From NCBI GenBank assembly GCA_900554945.1, contig USJN01000122.1, positions 1 through 5,480 on the forward strand: a stretch of 5,480 nt of DNA, read 5' to 3'. The position numbers and the translations under genes were made by a program. The notes beneath the pieces are model-generated. The model was not told the origin of the DNA and made no database searches. It saw only the letters and a list, made by a program, of their open reading frames with translations. The DNA is from an uncultured Coriobacteriaceae bacterium. GTDB lineage: Bacteria; Actinomycetota; Coriobacteriia; Coriobacteriales; Eggerthellaceae. Positions 1 to 5,472 of the stretch are shown here, in pieces; within the stretch, counting starts at the first letter, position 1; the number at the start of each line of letters is the position of its first letter.

Positions 1-132
1 GGCATCAGCTATACCGTGGGCGCCGTGTTCTACATCTTCAAAAAGGTGCGTTACATGCACTCGATTTTTCACCTGTTCGTGCTGGCCGCCAGCTGCCTGC
101 AGTTCTTCAGCGTGTACTTCTTCGTGATTTAG
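1..132 (+). CDS. trhA: HlyIII/TrhA (PAQR-like) membrane protein, C-terminal 43 residues only
   Basis: This is the 3' end of a gene that starts before the window; the reading frame is open from base 1 to the TAG at 130-132. The residues are strongly hydrophobic and match the end of the hemolysin III family. A glycine-rich helix start (YTVGAVFYIFKK) is followed by a short basic loop and the MHSIFHLFVLAAS segment, whose HxxxH pair is the conserved last-helix motif. In the wider PAQR superfamily these histidines help bind zinc. The family consists of seven-helix inner-membrane proteins linked to membrane homeostasis; the haemolysin name is historical and does not imply a toxin here. The gene converges on nfo with only 8 bases between the stop codons. 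I see no terminator, so any transcription stop must lie inside nfo or be Rho-dependent. Family assignment is by recall of the motif, from a short fragment. Confidence 0.85.
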   Translation, partial: GISYTVGAVFYIFKKVRYMHSIFHLFVLAASCLQFFSVYFFVI

Positions 133-140
133 CGCTGCAG

Positions 141-977
141 CTACTCGGTGTGCGCGGCGCGCAGGGCGGCGATTTCGCGGCCCCAGCCGGAAAGATCGTC
201 CTGAGGCGTTTCCAGGAAGAAGGGCAGATCGCGTAGGGCCGGGTGGTTCGTCACGGCAGCGAGCGCGTCAAAGCCGATGCAGCCCTCGCCGATGGGGGCG
301 TGGCGGTCCTTGTGGGCGCCGAGCGGGTTCTTCGAGTCGTTCAAGTGGATGGCGCGCAGGCGGTCGAGCCCGATCACGCGATCGAACTCCTCCAACACGC
401 CGTCCAGATCGCCGGCGATGTTGTAGCCGCCGTCCCACACGTGGCAGGTGTCCAGGCACACGCCCACTTTCTCGTCCAATTCCACGGCGTCGATGATGGC
501 GGCCAGCTCTTCAAAACGGCCGCCGACCTCCGTGCCCTTGCCTGCCATGGTTTCAAGCAGCAGCGTGGTGGACTGCTCGGGCGCAATCACCTGATTCAGC
601 GCGTCGGCGATGAGCGCGATGCCCGTCTCGGCGCCCTGGCCCACATGGCAGCCCGGATGCATGTTGTACAGCTGGCCGGGGGTGTTTTCCATACGCATGA
701 GGTCGTCGGTTAAGAGCTCGATGGCGAACTGCCGCGTCTCGGGCTTGGCCGCTGCCGGGTTCATGGTGTAGGGCGCATGGGCCAGAAACGTCGTGATGCC
801 GTGGGCGGCAGCGAACTTGTGAAATGCGGCTACATCGGCCGGATCGATGGCCTTGGCCTTGCCGCCGCGCGGATTGCGCGTGAAGAATTGGAACGTGTTC
901 CCGTCGATGGAGGCCGCATCCTGGGCCATCTTCAGATACCCCTTGGCGCTGGACAAATGGCAACCGATGGTGAACAC
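141..977 (-). CDS. nfo: Endonuclease IV (AP endonuclease, deoxyribonuclease IV)
   Basis: This base-excision-repair enzyme cleaves the DNA backbone 5' to abasic sites and trims blocked 3' ends. It is a cytoplasmic TIM-barrel protein with three zinc ions. Counting from the GTG at 975-977 (278 residues), all nine ligands of the family are visible: H67 (LAHAPY), H107 (NMHPG), E142 (LLLETMAG), D176 and H179 (CLDTCHVWDGG), H211 (AIHLNDSKN), D224 and H226 (HKDRHAPIGEG) and E256 (FFLETP). The length is normal for the family (about 280). An ATG lies two codons upstream at 981-983, but the Shine-Dalgarno GAAAGGA (984-990) touches that ATG directly and sits 6 bases from the GTG, so the GTG is the better start. 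With the ATG the protein would be 280 residues. Transcribed alone and divergently from the AEC transporter; a possible promoter lies just upstream. Confidence 0.95.
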   Translation of the reverse strand: MFTIGCHLSSAKGYLKMAQDAASIDGNTFQFFTRNPRGGKAKAIDPADVAAFHKFAAAHGITTFLAHAPYTMNPAAAKPETRQFAIELLTDDLMRMENTPGQLYNMHPGCHVGQGAETGIALIADALNQVIAPEQSTTLLLETMAGKGTEVGGRFEELAAIIDAVELDEKVGVCLDTCHVWDGGYNIAGDLDGVLEEFDRVIGLDRLRAIHLNDSKNPLGAHKDRHAPIGEGCIGFDALAAVTNHPALRDLPFFLETPQDDLSGWGREIAALRAAHTE

Positions 978-983
978 GGACAT

Positions 984-990
984 TCCTTTC
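984..990 (-). promoter_or_regulatory. Ribosome binding site of nfo (decides the start codon)
   Basis: On the minus strand the bases read GAAAGGA, followed at once by ATGTCCGTG. Spacing is 0 bases to the ATG and 6 bases to the in-frame GTG. Normal initiation spacing therefore points to the GTG at 975-977. Confidence 0.6.
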
Positions 991-1014
991 GACGAGGCTA
1001 ATACGGCGCTGGCC

Positions 1015-1020
1015 AGTATA
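1015..1020 (-). promoter_or_regulatory. Possible -10 element for nfo
   Basis: The minus strand reads TATACT here, one base from the TATAAT consensus, and about 25 bases upstream of the nfo ribosome binding site. No convincing -35 hexamer is seen 16-18 bases further upstream (CGCGAC at 17). This is a candidate only. Confidence 0.3.
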
Positions 1021-1075
1021 CGCCAACGAGCCGCATCGTCGCGCGCTTTCCAGAAAACCCGTAGCCTCTACAACG

Positions 1076-1120
1076 CGAGGACGCGATGTCGGAACCGCAA
1101 TGCGCGTCGCGACATCCTCG
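1076..1120. repeat. Bulged inverted repeat (hairpin)
   Basis: CGATGTCG-type bases at 1085-1091 (GATGTCG) pair with CGACATC at 1110-1116. An outer CGAG (1076-1079) pairs with CTCG (1117-1120), leaving a bulge of about 5 bases on the left arm and an 18-base loop. No T-run follows on either strand, so it is not an intrinsic terminator. Its role is unknown; a protein-binding site or leader structure is possible. Confidence 0.45.
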
Positions 1121-1165
1121 CCCTCGCCTGCGAGACAATCGGAAGTCCAAATTTGGGCAAGAATT

Positions 1166-1312
1166 TCGAGTTGTTAGACATTTCGATTCATCCAGCACCT
1201 GCCAGTAGCGCCGAAAACACCGAAAGAAGCCGCATCCGATGCCTGAAGAGACCTAAATCGTTCCATAAATCCATTTGCCGCACCCCTGAAAGTCTAACAA
1301 CTCGATTTTTTT
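1166..1312. repeat. 138-base segment with 13-bp perfect terminal inverted repeats and a T7 tail
   Basis: CGAGTTGTTAGAC at 1167-1179 is perfectly repeated in reverse complement at 1292-1304. Adding a flanking T-A pair and a TTTC/GAAA stretch across a single bulged A gives an 18-bp stem over a loop of about 103 bases. ATTT stands on both outer sides (1163-1166 and 1305-1308), and the right copy continues into a seven-T run (1306-1312). The loop contains the small palindrome GCATCCGATGC. Three readings are possible: a short non-autonomous mobile element with ATTT target duplications, a small RNA or leader closed by its own ends and stopped at the T-run, or paired binding sites. The loop is too long for an ordinary terminator. 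I do not recognise an insertion-sequence family in the ends. Confidence 0.55.
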
Positions 1313-1392
1313 GCCACAATCTGTCCTGCAAATTGCTCGAGAAGACCGACGAGGGTCGCAAAGGATCGAGCGAGCGTTCCGCAATCGGAGAA

Positions 1393-1398
1393 AGAGAG
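1393..1398 (+). promoter_or_regulatory. Ribosome binding site of the AEC transporter
   Basis: The purine stretch AGAGAG lies 9 bases before the ATG at 1408. A stronger GGAG at 1387-1390 is 17 bases away. The alternative ATG at 1420 has GAGGG only 1 base upstream, which is too close. The start at 1408 is therefore preferred. Confidence 0.45.
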
Positions 1399-1407
1399 CT
1401 TCGCCCC

Positions 1408-2352
1408 ATGACCGAGGGCATGATAGGCATATTCAAGGAGATCATCACGCTGTTCGTCATCGTGGGAGTGGGCTACGCCGCGAAGAGGCTACGCTTCATG
1501 AACGACGAGTTCGACCGCATGCTCTCGAAGCTGGTCATCAACATTGCGTTGCCGGGCATGATCTTGGGCTCGGTGCTCACGGCCACTGAGCTGCCCACAC
1601 AAGCGGAAGTGTGGTTGTGCCTGGGGCTTTCCGTGGCGAGTACTTTTGTCATGTTCGCCGTGGCCTACGGGTTCACGCTGCTTCTGCGCATTCCCGACGG
1701 GCACCGGGGCGTGTACCGGTTCATGCTCTGCTTCGGCAATGTCGGGTTCATCGGGTATCCGGTGCTCTCGGCCATCTTCGGCCCCGATGCGCTCGTGTAC
1801 GCCGCCGTGTTCAATCTGCCCTTCAACTTCTTCGTGTTCACCGTGGGCGCATGGTTTCTCACCCAGGATATTGATGGCGACGTAAAGGTGCAAACCAGCT
1901 GGCGCACTTTCGTCACACCGGTCATGCTGTCATGCGTGGCGGCGGTGGTTCTCACGCTTGCCGGCATTCACCATGCGCCGATTCTGGGGGAGGCGCTGAA
2001 CACGCTCGGCTCCATCACCACGCCGGCGGCGCTGCTCATCATCGGCTCGTCGCTCGCGAACCTGCCAGTGCGCGACCTCATCGGCGGTCCGCGCCTGTGG
2101 ACCTGCTCGGTGTTCCGGCTGCTCGTGATGCCGGCCATCATCTGGGCGGTCTTCCACGCATTCGTGCCGGCGGGGCTCATGTTCTCAGTGGCGGTGGTGC
2201 TGGCGGGCATGCCGGTGGCCACCAACGGCACCATGCTCTGCTACCAGTATGGCGGCAACTCCCGCGTCATGGCCCAGGGAACCTTCGTCACCACCGTGCT
2301 GGCTATAGCGAGCATCCCCATCCTGGCCGCCTTCGTAGGCGCGGTGATCTAG
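1408..2352 (+). CDS. AEC (auxin efflux carrier) family permease
   Basis: This is a 314-residue integral membrane protein of normal length for bacterial members of the auxin efflux carrier superfamily, which carry small organic acids such as malate, malonate or other carboxylates across the inner membrane. About ten hydrophobic helices are visible, roughly at 7-25, 38-58, 67-94, 102-122, 128-151, 167-186, 195-216, 231-250, 253-271 and 290-312. Family patterns include INIALPG (44-50) near the helix-2 break, GNVGFIGYP (110-118) in helix 4, TPAALLIIGSSLA (205-217) and the C-terminal MPVATNG (268-274) with the glycine-rich loop YGGNS. The substrate cannot be read from sequence, and no enzyme gene sits next to it to hint at one. 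It is transcribed alone, divergent from nfo, and converges on the kinase gene across 48 bases. The first codons before MIGIFKEI are variable in the family, so a start at 1420 is possible. Confidence 0.92.
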   Translation: MTEGMIGIFKEIITLFVIVGVGYAAKRLRFMNDEFDRMLSKLVINIALPGMILGSVLTATELPTQAEVWLCLGLSVASTFVMFAVAYGFTLLLRIPDGHRGVYRFMLCFGNVGFIGYPVLSAIFGPDALVYAAVFNLPFNFFVFTVGAWFLTQDIDGDVKVQTSWRTFVTPVMLSCVAAVVLTLAGIHHAPILGEALNTLGSITTPAALLIIGSSLANLPVRDLIGGPRLWTCSVFRLLVMPAIIWAVFHAFVPAGLMFSVAVVLAGMPVATNGTMLCYQYGGNSRVMAQGTFVTTVLAIASIPILAAFVGAVI

Positions 2353-2400
2353 GAAACAGAACCACTACTTGGGAGAAGCAGCCTCGAGCAAAGACGACCG

Positions 2401-4149
2401 CTACCATGCGTAAGCATATGCCTCAAAACTCGCATAATCCGGCATCTCTTCTCCCAACGTTTGGAAACCCGCCGGAACACCGCGCTCGGGACAGCTTGCG
2501 AGCGCCATCGTCCCGCCAATCAGTTTTCCCGCACCATCCCTCAGAGCTACCATCACGAGAGCGTCACCTGCGGCGTCTTCGTCTCTTTCGCCGCCCTCCC
2601 AGGTCACTTCGCCAACGAAAACCGTTCCGCCAAGCGCATCGGTTGTGGCCGAAACGTCCGCCACGCGAAACACCGCGCTCTCGGATTGGGCCCGGTGAAC
2701 CTGGTAGTCATCAGGTGCGATCGGTAGAAAATCAACCGAATGGGGAGTCACCGTCCCCGTACCGGCAATAGACGCGAAGTACATTGTCTCGCCGGGATTA
2801 AGCCTAGGAAGAACCTGCTCCTCCGACGAAACGATCTTCCCTTCGGAGTCTCGTCCCACAATATTGAAGGCAGGATAATCAACCGCCATGTCCTTGCTCT
2901 CGTTTCTCAAGGCAACCACGTAAGAGATGCACCCGTTCGACATGCGCCACGAGGACTCTGCGACAACGAGATCCTCCTTGGAAAACACCATTTCTTCTTC
3001 CGAGAAGCCCGCTGGAGGCAATCCGTCCGATGACGATCTATCTGCCGCCTCAGGGGCTTCCCCATCGACAGGCAGGGCATCACTGCTCGACGCATGATCG
3101 TCCCTCGCTTGATGAACAGAGCCCCCATCGCGCCCAGCGCCTACCTCCGCCAACACATCCGACAAGGCGGCGTAGCCGATCGCCACAGCAAGAACAATAA
3201 GGATTGCAGCGATGCAGGAGGCCGCGACAAACGCGGTTCGTCGTTTCTTAGCAGGAACGCGGATGCCCGAGGACGCGGCGGAGCCACAGCAGTTATCGCC
3301 CTCGTCCCCGACTGCCCCGAATGTGTCCGCAGCCTCGCAGGAAGGCTCTCGCGCCTGAGAGGCACCGTGCGAGAAAGCACCTTTCGCGCTTTCTCGCACG
3401 GCACAGGCGAAGTCCCGTATCGTCTGGAAACGAGCGCTCGGCTCAAAGGCGCTCCCGCGCTCAATTACGGCGCGCAGCGGGGTAGGCACAACAGATTCAT
3501 CCACGAGTGCCACCCGATAGGCATCCCCCGGCTCAAGCCCCGTAAGCATGAATCCCAGCAGCCGCGCTGCAGCATAAACGTCCGTGCGCTCATCGACCGG
3601 CGCGAACCCATACTGCTCGGGCGCCGCAAACCCGTGGGTTCCAAGGTTCGGAGTCTCCGAAGAGGGCTCGGCTCCAAAAGGCCGCGCGATGCCCAGATCG
3701 ATGAGATGCGCTCCATCGGCAGCCAAAAGAACGTTTCGCGGCGATATATCGCAGTGCGCAATACCGCGGCGATGGAGCTCCTCAACTGCCTCGCACACTT
3801 CAAGCGCAATGCGCACCGCCTCGGAGACGGGGAGACGCCCCTGCGCGCTCACAACCTCGTAGAGCGTGTCGCCCGGCACGAAGTCGCACACAACGACAAA
3901 TTCATCGGGCGTTTCATAGGTCGCAACCACATGCGGCAGACGCAAGCCGACGCATTCGGACAAAGCGGCCCACACCCGGCGATCGACCAACGGCGACGGA
4001 ATCTTCTTGCGCAAATAGGGACCAAAGCCATCGATGGTCACGACTTCGGTTCGGCCGCCGGAGCCCGAAGAAAGCACCCGCTGCACCTCATAGGCGTCAT
4101 CGATGCTCATGGCGTGGAGCACTCGCCCCTCCCGAGGTCCCATCGCCAT
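2401..4149 (-). CDS. Transmembrane serine/threonine protein kinase with FxLYD-like extracytoplasmic domains
   Basis: This 582-residue single-pass receptor-type kinase has an N-terminal cytoplasmic Hanks-type domain (about 18-255): Gly-loop SSGSGG (27-32), ATP lysine K48 or K49 (YLRKKI), helix-C glutamate probably E65, catalytic loop HCDISPRN (132-139) with D134 and N139, metal motif DLG (151-153), GTHGFAAPE (170-178) and DERTDVY (186-192). The usual lysine after the catalytic Asp is Ser136, a common variant in bacterial kinases, so the enzyme is probably active. S163, S164, T166 and T171 lie in the activation loop. A charged, Ser-rich linker leads to KKRR (301-304) and one membrane helix (about 305-329), placing the rest outside the cell. 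An acidic, Ser-rich stalk (331-390) is followed by two beta-rich segments (about 393-475 and 491-580) resembling FxLYD/Ig-like domains rather than PASTA. The ATG at 4149 has AAGGA at 5 bases. It lies 42 bases downstream of the HTH gene. Confidence 0.9.
   Translation of the reverse strand: MAMGPREGRVLHAMSIDDAYEVQRVLSSGSGGRTEVVTIDGFGPYLRKKIPSPLVDRRVWAALSECVGLRLPHVVATYETPDEFVVVCDFVPGDTLYEVVSAQGRLPVSEAVRIALEVCEAVEELHRRGIAHCDISPRNVLLAADGAHLIDLGIARPFGAEPSSETPNLGTHGFAAPEQYGFAPVDERTDVYAAARLLGFMLTGLEPGDAYRVALVDESVVPTPLRAVIERGSAFEPSARFQTIRDFACAVRESAKGAFSHGASQAREPSCEAADTFGAVGDEGDNCCGSAASSGIRVPAKKRRTAFVAASCIAAILIVLAVAIGYAALSDVLAEVGAGRDGGSVHQARDDHASSSDALPVDGEAPEAADRSSSDGLPPAGFSEEEMVFSKEDLVVAESSWRMSNGCISYVVALRNESKDMAVDYPAFNIVGRDSEGKIVSSEEQVLPRLNPGETMYFASIAGTGTVTPHSVDFLPIAPDDYQVHRAQSESAVFRVADVSATTDALGGTVFVGEVTWEGGERDEDAAGDALVMVALRDGAGKLIGGTMALASCPERGVPAGFQTLGEEMPDYASFEAYAYAW
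3352..3409 (-). repeat. Strong hairpin inside the kinase gene
   Basis: CCGTGCGAGAAAGC (3365-3378) and its exact reverse complement (3388-3401) form a 14-bp stem with a 9-base loop. An outer CGCCTG/CAGGCG pair (3352-3357 with 3404-3409) adds 6 bp across an asymmetric internal loop of 7 and 2 bases. In the mRNA it encodes roughly residues 248-266, exactly where the kinase domain gives way to the disordered linker. No U-run follows, so it is not a terminator. Confidence 0.6.
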
Positions 4150-4154
4150 GTTCG

Positions 4155-4159
4155 TCCTT
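4155..4159 (-). promoter_or_regulatory. Ribosome binding site of the kinase gene
   Basis: AAGGA on the minus strand lies 5 bases before the ATG at 4147-4149. The second ATG two codons later would be at 11 bases, and Met14 lacks a site at good spacing. This supports the start at 4149. Confidence 0.65.
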
Positions 4160-4191
4160 CTCTCTCGACTTCCAACCAGTTACGCATCGCC

Positions 4192-4632
4192 TTATTGCAG
4201 CGGGCACGTGCCCAAAAGCGTTTTCTCGCCGAAGCGCCACAGCTCGTCGTCGCAGGCCTCGCGCGACATTCCGCGATCAATGCACCAGATAATGATAGCA
4301 TCGCGACGCACCTTAGGATACAGCTCGGCCGCACCGGCCAACTTCAAAAGCCGCTGGGTCTCGCGCAGCGAGCAGCCCAGCCCGAACGCCACCATGAGCG
4401 CATTGTCGCGCCCCAGTCGGCTTTTGCCCGAGAACGCATCGTAGACAACCGTGGAATTCAATCCCGAGGCCCGATACACGTCGGCCCGTTTCAAGCCTTT
4501 AGCCGCCAGCAGTTCATGCAGATAGTCGGCAAGGGAGCGCTGCAACGTAAGCCCTTCGCCAAGATAGCTATCAGGGTTCGGTGCCGCAAGCAACCGCGCC
4601 AGCAAGTCCTCTGTCAAGCGTTCTTCGATCAT
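4192..4632 (-). CDS. XRE-like helix-turn-helix protein, kinase-linked type
   Basis: This is a 146-residue soluble, probably DNA-binding protein. An N-terminal helical part (1-30, LTEDLLARLLAAPNPDSYL) is followed by a lambda-repressor-like fold: SLADYLHELLAAKGLKRADVYRASGLNSTVVYDAFSGK (about 33-70), with the HTH helices near 48-57 and 59-69. Then come GRDNALMVAFGLGCSLRETQRLLKLAG (74-100), and LYPKVRRDAIIIWCIDRGMS (104-123), a C-terminal pattern I associate with small HTH proteins encoded next to Ser/Thr kinases in Clostridia and Coriobacteriia. That association is from memory and was not searched. The frame runs further upstream to an ATG at 4695, but that extension crosses a TATAAT and the end of the previous gene, and homologous-looking sequence starts at MIEERL, so 4632 is chosen. 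It lies 25 bases after the DUF4230 gene and 42 bases before the kinase gene. It is a natural candidate for kinase substrate or cluster regulator. Confidence 0.85.
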   Translation of the reverse strand: MIEERLTEDLLARLLAAPNPDSYLGEGLTLQRSLADYLHELLAAKGLKRADVYRASGLNSTVVYDAFSGKSRLGRDNALMVAFGLGCSLRETQRLLKLAGAAELYPKVRRDAIIIWCIDRGMSREACDDELWRFGEKTLLGTCPLQ

Positions 4633-4651
4633 GGGCCCTTCTTGCGTAACG

Positions 4652-4659
4652 CCCTCCTT
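4652..4659 (-). promoter_or_regulatory. Shine-Dalgarno-like AAGGAGGG overlapping the DUF4230 stop
   Basis: The minus strand reads TAAGGAGGG, where TAA (4658-4660) is the stop of the DUF4230 gene. It is a near-perfect anti-16S match but lies 19 bases from the HTH start at 4632. A second, weaker AAGGG (4636-4640) is only 3 bases from that ATG. No ATG, GTG or TTG in the HTH frame lies between them at ideal spacing. Confidence 0.4.
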
Positions 4660-5299
4660 ATGCCGCACGCCAGTCGAATACGACATTATACTCATCGCCT
4701 AGCGCTGACTTGAAAAGCGTGGTAATGTCGCTTTCCGCTTGAATCCGGGCCTCTTCGAGCAACCCTCCTTCAACCGCGTTCTCTTCACTGATGCGGATGC
4801 ATTCGCGGTGAATCTCATCGACATCCTCCACATGAATGGGATTGAGAATGTTGTTGTTCTCTTCTAACACACCGGAAATATCCATGTTAGGCGTATTGGA
4901 GATGATGTACGGCTGATCGAGCGTCACGTGGACGACTGTGCCATCGGGCCACATTTCAGCTGTGTCCATGTTCACACCCGCTTTCAACGTGCCCGCATAG
5001 CGATACCATACGCTATTAGCCGTCCAGGGAAGGTCGAAAAGGTCGAAAAAAGTCTCCACGTCGGGATACTTGTCGACTATGCAATAATCCTGGGATATCC
5101 CCACGAGCTCGGTCTGCTCCACAAAACGACCGAAGACCGCCGTTGCGGCGGCACCCTTGTCTTCATCGGGAGGGTTGCAGTTCTGAAAGAAAATCGTGCC
5201 TCCCACTCCCAGTAAAATGCCCACAAGAGCGCCAAGCGCGACAAGCTTTCCTTTGGCGAGAACCTTATTGATTGTGGCAACTTTCTTGGAATCCAGCAT
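4658..5299 (-). CDS. DUF4230 domain membrane-anchored protein
   Basis: This is a 213-residue protein of unknown function. A basic N-terminus (KKVATINKVLAKGK, 5-18) leads into one hydrophobic helix (about 18-38), which predicts a cytoplasmic N-terminus and an extracytoplasmic body. The body matches my memory of the DUF4230 family: YRYAGTLKAGVNMD (99-112), a beta stretch TVVHVTLDQPYIISN (121-135), the characteristic ILNPIHVEDVDEIH (151-164) and a long C-terminal helix with GLLEEARIQAESDITTLF (179-196). The frame extends upstream to 5416, but the ATG at 5297-5299 has a fine GGAAAGGGG site 7 bases away and begins just before the basic/TM segment. Base composition is lower than in its neighbours (by hand count, 53 of 120 bases are G or C at 4801-4920, against 80 of 120 at 301-420 in nfo). 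It is first in the cluster with the HTH and kinase genes. Confidence 0.85.
   Translation of the reverse strand: MLDSKKVATINKVLAKGKLVALGALVGILLGVGGTIFFQNCNPPDEDKGAAATAVFGRFVEQTELVGISQDYCIVDKYPDVETFFDLFDLPWTANSVWYRYAGTLKAGVNMDTAEMWPDGTVVHVTLDQPYIISNTPNMDISGVLEENNNILNPIHVEDVDEIHRECIRISEENAVEGGLLEEARIQAESDITTLFKSALGDEYNVVFDWRAA
4685..4714 (-). promoter_or_regulatory. Possible internal promoter before the HTH-kinase pair
   Basis: The minus strand has a perfect TATAAT at 4685-4690, with a weak TTCAAG (4709-4714, 3 of 6 matches to TTGACA) 18 bases upstream. It lies inside the 3' end of the DUF4230 gene and would give a leader of about 45 bases for the HTH gene. If used, the HTH and kinase genes could be made without the DUF4230 protein. 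Confidence 0.35.
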
Positions 5300-5306
5300 A
5301 ACGGAG

Positions 5307-5315
5307 CCCCTTTCC
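5307..5315 (-). promoter_or_regulatory. Ribosome binding site of the DUF4230 gene
   Basis: GGAAAGGGG on the minus strand is 7 bases before the ATG at 5297-5299. It supports this start over the longer upstream extension of the frame, which has no protein-like pattern. Confidence 0.65.
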
Positions 5316-5362
5316 GAACAGCACAGGACAGGCGATCGGCGGGAACCTTTGCAGATGACAAT

Positions 5363-5472
5363 CTGGAAGGCATCCGCCACAGTCACCACAACTGCCAAGG
5401 CGTTGCAACAGAGCAATCAACCCAGAAGAAAGCAGATGCCTTCCAGGCCGCATATTGCTCTTCAGTTGTTGC
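5363..5472. repeat. Two interleaved inverted-repeat pairs upstream of the DUF4230 gene
   Basis: Pair A is CTGGAAGGCATC at 5363-5374 with its exact reverse complement at 5435-5446 (12 bp). Pair B is GCAACAGAGCAAT at 5405-5417 with ATTGCTC (5454-5460) plus TGTTGC (5467-5472), a 13-bp match with a 6-base bulge. The order is A, B, A', B', so in RNA the pairs would either compete or form a pseudoknot. No coding region is supported here, and I see no clear promoter. The window ends at 5480, so the left boundary of the structure or any upstream gene cannot be judged. Confidence 0.5.

Larger units (their letters stand above)
984..1407. other. Non-coding region between divergent nfo and AEC transporter
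   Basis: These 424 bases contain no gene I can support. One + frame stays open through the region but shows no protein-like pattern before the transporter start. From left to right the region holds the nfo ribosome binding site, a possible TATACT -10, a bulged hairpin (1076-1120), a 138-base segment with long terminal inverted repeats and a T7 run (1167-1312), the short palindrome GCAAATTGC (1328-1336), a weak two-part stem (GCTCGA 1335-1340 with TCGAGC 1366-1371, GACC 1344-1347 with GGTC 1354-1357), and the purine-rich RBS of the transporter. I see no T-box motif, tRNA or recognised riboswitch core, and no good sigma-70 promoter for the transporter. Confidence 0.6.

Noticed and set aside
133..140. 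Terminator between the HlyIII-type gene and nfo
   Set aside because: Only 8 bases separate the stops. GCTGCAGC and TGCGCGGCGCGCA nearby are palindromic but have no T-run and lie partly in nfo.
1335..1371. Structured leader or riboswitch ahead of the transporter
   Set aside because: Stems of 6 and 4 bp with mismatched spacing are weak and match no riboswitch or T-box core that I know.
847..1407. Upstream extension of the transporter frame on the + strand
   Set aside because: It overlaps the nfo 5' end in antisense, has no membrane or domain pattern, and the AEC protein begins at normal length from the ATG at 1408.
2353..2400. Bidirectional terminator between the transporter and kinase genes
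   Set aside because: No stem with a T-run is visible in these 48 bases on either strand.
3094..4713. Long open frame of 539 codons on the + strand
   Set aside because: It lies antisense to the kinase and HTH genes, which carry clear domain motifs. Its translation is Arg/His/Gln-rich with no protein-like pattern, as expected for a shadow frame in GC-rich DNA.
5300..5416. Extended N-terminus for the DUF4230 protein (ATG at 5416)
   Set aside because: The extension would place an odd Cys-rich segment before the basic/TM anchor and would bury a strong RBS that serves the ATG at 5299.
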